Positions 61,286 to 64,000 of a stretch of 64,000 nt of DNA are shown here, one piece after another (position 1 is the stretch's first letter; each line of letters starts with the position of its first letter). This DNA is from Chaetorhynchus papuensis (taxonomy: Eukaryota > Chordata > Aves > Passeriformes > Rhipiduridae): contig VWYX01000922.1 in the NCBI GenBank assembly GCA_013396525.1, positions 193,361-257,360 of the forward strand, in the 5' to 3' direction. A program made the position numbers and the translations under genes. The notes beneath the pieces are model-generated. The model ran no database searches. It had not been told where the DNA came from and saw nothing but the letters and a program-made list of their open reading frames with translations.

Positions 61286-64000
61286 CTGTACGGCCAAGGA
61301 AGAACAAAGAAAAGCATTTGTTAAACAAATAGAAGTTTCTCTTGCTCTTACTGTCTCTAGCAGTTTAGCTAATGCCAAAATAGATAACAACAATCAGATT
61401 GTTTTACATGTGTCTAAAGCATTTTGACTTCAGCGATGCTCATCTGTTCAAAAAGGGCCTAATTGTACAATCTCTCTTGTTTAAATTCAGCTTTCATTTC
61501 TCATTAAGAGCAGAAAATTAAGAGAGTAACTCCCCCTTATCTCTCTTATTTTTTTTAACACATATATATTCACACACAGAGTTTAGTAATTTAAAGCAAC
61601 TTAAATGCTAATTATTCCACTAAATGTACTAAACATACAATGCAAATTTAATTTCAGAGCAAAAGGTAAAACAGCAAATGATAATGTAATCAATCTAATT
61701 GTCAGTGTTTCAGTAAAAGAGGACATGCACTGCTTAGAATTGCACCCTGATGTAACTTCAGCACTAGTTCTAAAAGATATTAAGTCTATAAGATATTAAG
61801 TAGCTTTAGTCTTTCCACGTGGATTTTTATTAATATAGGACACACAACATTTAGGAAAAACATTTTATTTTTCTAAGAAAAACACAGGCTCTCTGAAAGA
61901 AAAAACTTTTTGATTGAAAATCCTGAGGTCTAATGGCATCTCATATGTTCTACTGACATGACTAAAAAACCTAAATAATAATTATTATGTTAAAACTACA
62001 CAGTATGTGCTACCTTCAGTATTGTACTATGGTATAACAGTATTGTAAATACAAATGGATAACAACAGAGCATCAGTCAAAGGCAGTTTTGTGATAATAA
62101 ATTGTACTCCTTATCCAAGACACCTTGTTTAAATAAAATATTAAAAAACAGAAGCATCTGGGTGTATTTTCTGATTAGTTTAAATGACTACAGCACATAG
62201 TGAGGCCCAGTATTAATAATGCAAAGTACACAATAAAAATAAATCTGTATGTCAGTTTTGAATCACTGATTCTAACTGAAGACTTTGTCTTGCTTTCAAG
62301 CTTTTCATACATCTCAAGTTGCTTGTTCAGAACAAGCACATCTTATTTTCCATAGAAGCTACTTCATTTGACATTAATGAGCAACACATCTATTTTACAT
62401 TAATTTCATCCTGTAGCATAGTCAAAACTATCTTTCTGACAGAAAATATGTCATTTTTTTCTTTTTTTTTGTGTAGCCCATAGAGCTGTGATGCATGCCA
62501 CTAGACAAACAAAAGTTCTGCTGCCTCCTGGTATCTTCTGTTGTGACTCATGTTTTATATTAGTAAAGTACTCATCCTAATTGAGAGAAGGTTTGTAGAA
62601 AAGTATATTCCCCTTCTAAGAAAAGCTACAGAACTTTTAATCTGTTTTATGGCAAAACTTATTCAGGAGTATCATAAGTTTCTGGGATCATGGTGTGCAC
62701 AGAATATGTTATATGAACACTGGTTAAAATTTCACATTAAGTTTGCATGTACAAGGCACTTTACACCTCCCTCCTGCCAAGTGAGGGGCTCAGCTATCGG
62801 CAATATTCCACCCATTAGAAAACCTTTTCCAATCCTAGGGACTTCTGACACAGCATTCAAATGAGCCCTCACCTTCTTTCATGAAAATAGTTCTGAACTG
62901 GTGATATGAAAACTCTTTTTTTTGTACATAATTATAAAAATCAAGTTTGATGCTTGATATGAGCTTGTGCCTTCTAAGGTATCATTGTGAATATAATGAC
63001 ACCTGAAAGTCTAAAACACAGTTTAGTCATTGCTTGACACAAGTAGCTGTTGGAGACAGAAATAATAGTCTGATATGATTCCTAACTGACTTATTGAAAA
63101 GATAATCTCCTGGTGAATTCTATTGAACTGATGGAACCAGCAGAAAGAAGCTGTTTTCATCACAGGTTTAACACACTTGTGCATTTGCCATGTCTTCTGC
63201 AGCACAAAAGAAAATAAAGCTTTCGAGTTACTGCTACCAACACTTTCTAGGATGAATGCCTAAACATATCCCTATTGACATATGTAAGCAGCATAGTTTT
63301 ACACTGACAGATCAAAGTATTCGAAGTTTGACATTTAGGCTTATAAAAATGGTACAGAATGAACCTCCTACTAGTCCTATAGTAAAGTAACAATATTTCC
63401 ATATACTACCCAGTACTACAGCCACTCAAGATGGATTTTTCCTGAAGAAAAGAATCTTACATCCTGTAAAAGACCAGTTTTAACTTAAATCCATTTTATT
63501 TTAGTTCATTGAGACAAGGGGAATATACTAGTCTTGTAAGACAAGTCATAAGAGTGAAGGAACAAAGAATGAGATTATAAATTAATAATAAGGGGCAAAA
63601 CTGGGAGCAAAGAATCCAACCTCTCCTTTTAATGGGCTTAAATTGCCTTTTGTTTTGAACTTATTTCTTAGGCAAGGTGAACAATTTAATGACTTCATTA
63701 AATATTAAAAACAGAGCAGCCTAGTGTTCGCATATTTTTTTAAATGTTTGTTATGAAAATAATAATATCAATAAGTACTAGAAACAAAAAGGTGAGTAGC
63801 CAGTCTCCTTAGTTTTAATTCTGTTCTAACCCAAGAAAGCTCTGAGGGCACTTTTGCTGGGTGGGTGATGCTGAAACTGGAGGCAGCATCGTAAACCCTT
63901 CTTTCCCCATAGGGACCGCAGGAACCACCACCTTCCCTTCCCAAATGACACTTTCACCGACACACTGTATGCCACTGAAACCTCTGTCTGGGATCAAACA
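61286..64000 (-). other. DLG2: DLG2 intron upstream of the linker exon (3' part; continues past window end)
   Basis: Sequence 5' of the 69-nt exon on the minus strand. Next to the exon is a pyrimidine-rich tract (CTTTGTTCTTCC on the minus strand) suited to a 3' splice site. I did not find the preceding DLG2 exon (the PDZ2-PDZ3 linker containing YSPVECDK in mammals). A short direct repeat lies at 61775-61801. Otherwise this is AT-rich DNA with no recognisable element. Confidence 0.75.
61775..61801. repeat. 11-bp direct repeat
   Basis: AGATATTAAGT occurs at 61775-61785 and again at 61791-61801, five bases apart, about 490 bp upstream of the 69-nt DLG2 exon in the sense of transcription. Confidence 0.75.

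Noticed and set aside
61208..61393. The 61-codon minus frame across the linker exon as a separate gene.
   Set aside because: It is in the wrong frame; the DLG2 frame in this exon gives HSQHSTATRPP and joins PDZ3 in phase.
1..64000. CRISPR arrays, tRNA or rRNA genes, operons or a new defence-type system.
   Set aside because: No regularly spaced repeats, cloverleaf-type sequences or clustered long frames; the window is intronic DNA of one vertebrate gene.

Overview
This looks like vertebrate, very probably avian, genomic DNA. It is AT-rich, almost entirely intronic, and carries several copies of the CR1 LINE 3' end, the dominant interspersed repeat of bird genomes, with its typical string near CACAGAATGGTTTGGGTTGG. 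One short retroviral solo LTR and a few degraded MIR-like SINE fragments complete the repeat content. There is no sign of bacterial or phage organisation: no operons, ribosome binding sites or CRISPR arrays. The species cannot be named from the sequence alone.

One gene is supported: an internal part of DLG2 (PSD-93/chapsyn-110, a membrane-associated guanylate kinase scaffold of the postsynaptic density) on the minus strand. Three coding exons are recognisable, each with AG acceptor, GT donor and matching reading phase. In transcription order they are 61285-61217 (69 nt, linker before the third PDZ domain), 51158-51002 (157 nt, first part of PDZ3, including the GLGF ligand-binding loop) and 32630-32528 (103 nt, second part of PDZ3, with the HEQAA helix). 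Joined, they give one open frame that runs from the linker to the end of PDZ3. The upstream exons (PDZ1, PDZ2) and downstream exons (SH3, guanylate kinase) are not found here, so both ends of the window lie inside introns.

Layout: 1-32527 is the start of a long intron after PDZ3, with CR1 copies at 19.95, 23.3 and 26.4 kb. 32631-51001 is an 18.4 kb intron inside PDZ3. It holds CR1 copies at 34.7 and 48.0 kb, MIR-like fragments at 46.9-48.0 kb, a full consensus match to the CTCF core motif at 47.57 kb, a solo LTR with 4-bp target duplications at 49.18-49.66 kb and a near-perfect CTCF-like site at 50.58 kb. 51159-61216 is a 10.1 kb intron with two CR1 copies, a MIR-like fragment and a polypurine tract. 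61286-64000 is intron 5' of the 69-nt exon.

Other open frames (up to 187 codons) match no family I recognise and are most easily explained as chance frames in intron. I did not find a new multi-gene system. The most useful leads are the phase-symmetric 69-nt exon, the CTCF-type sites near the PDZ3 exons, and the cleanly bounded solo LTR.
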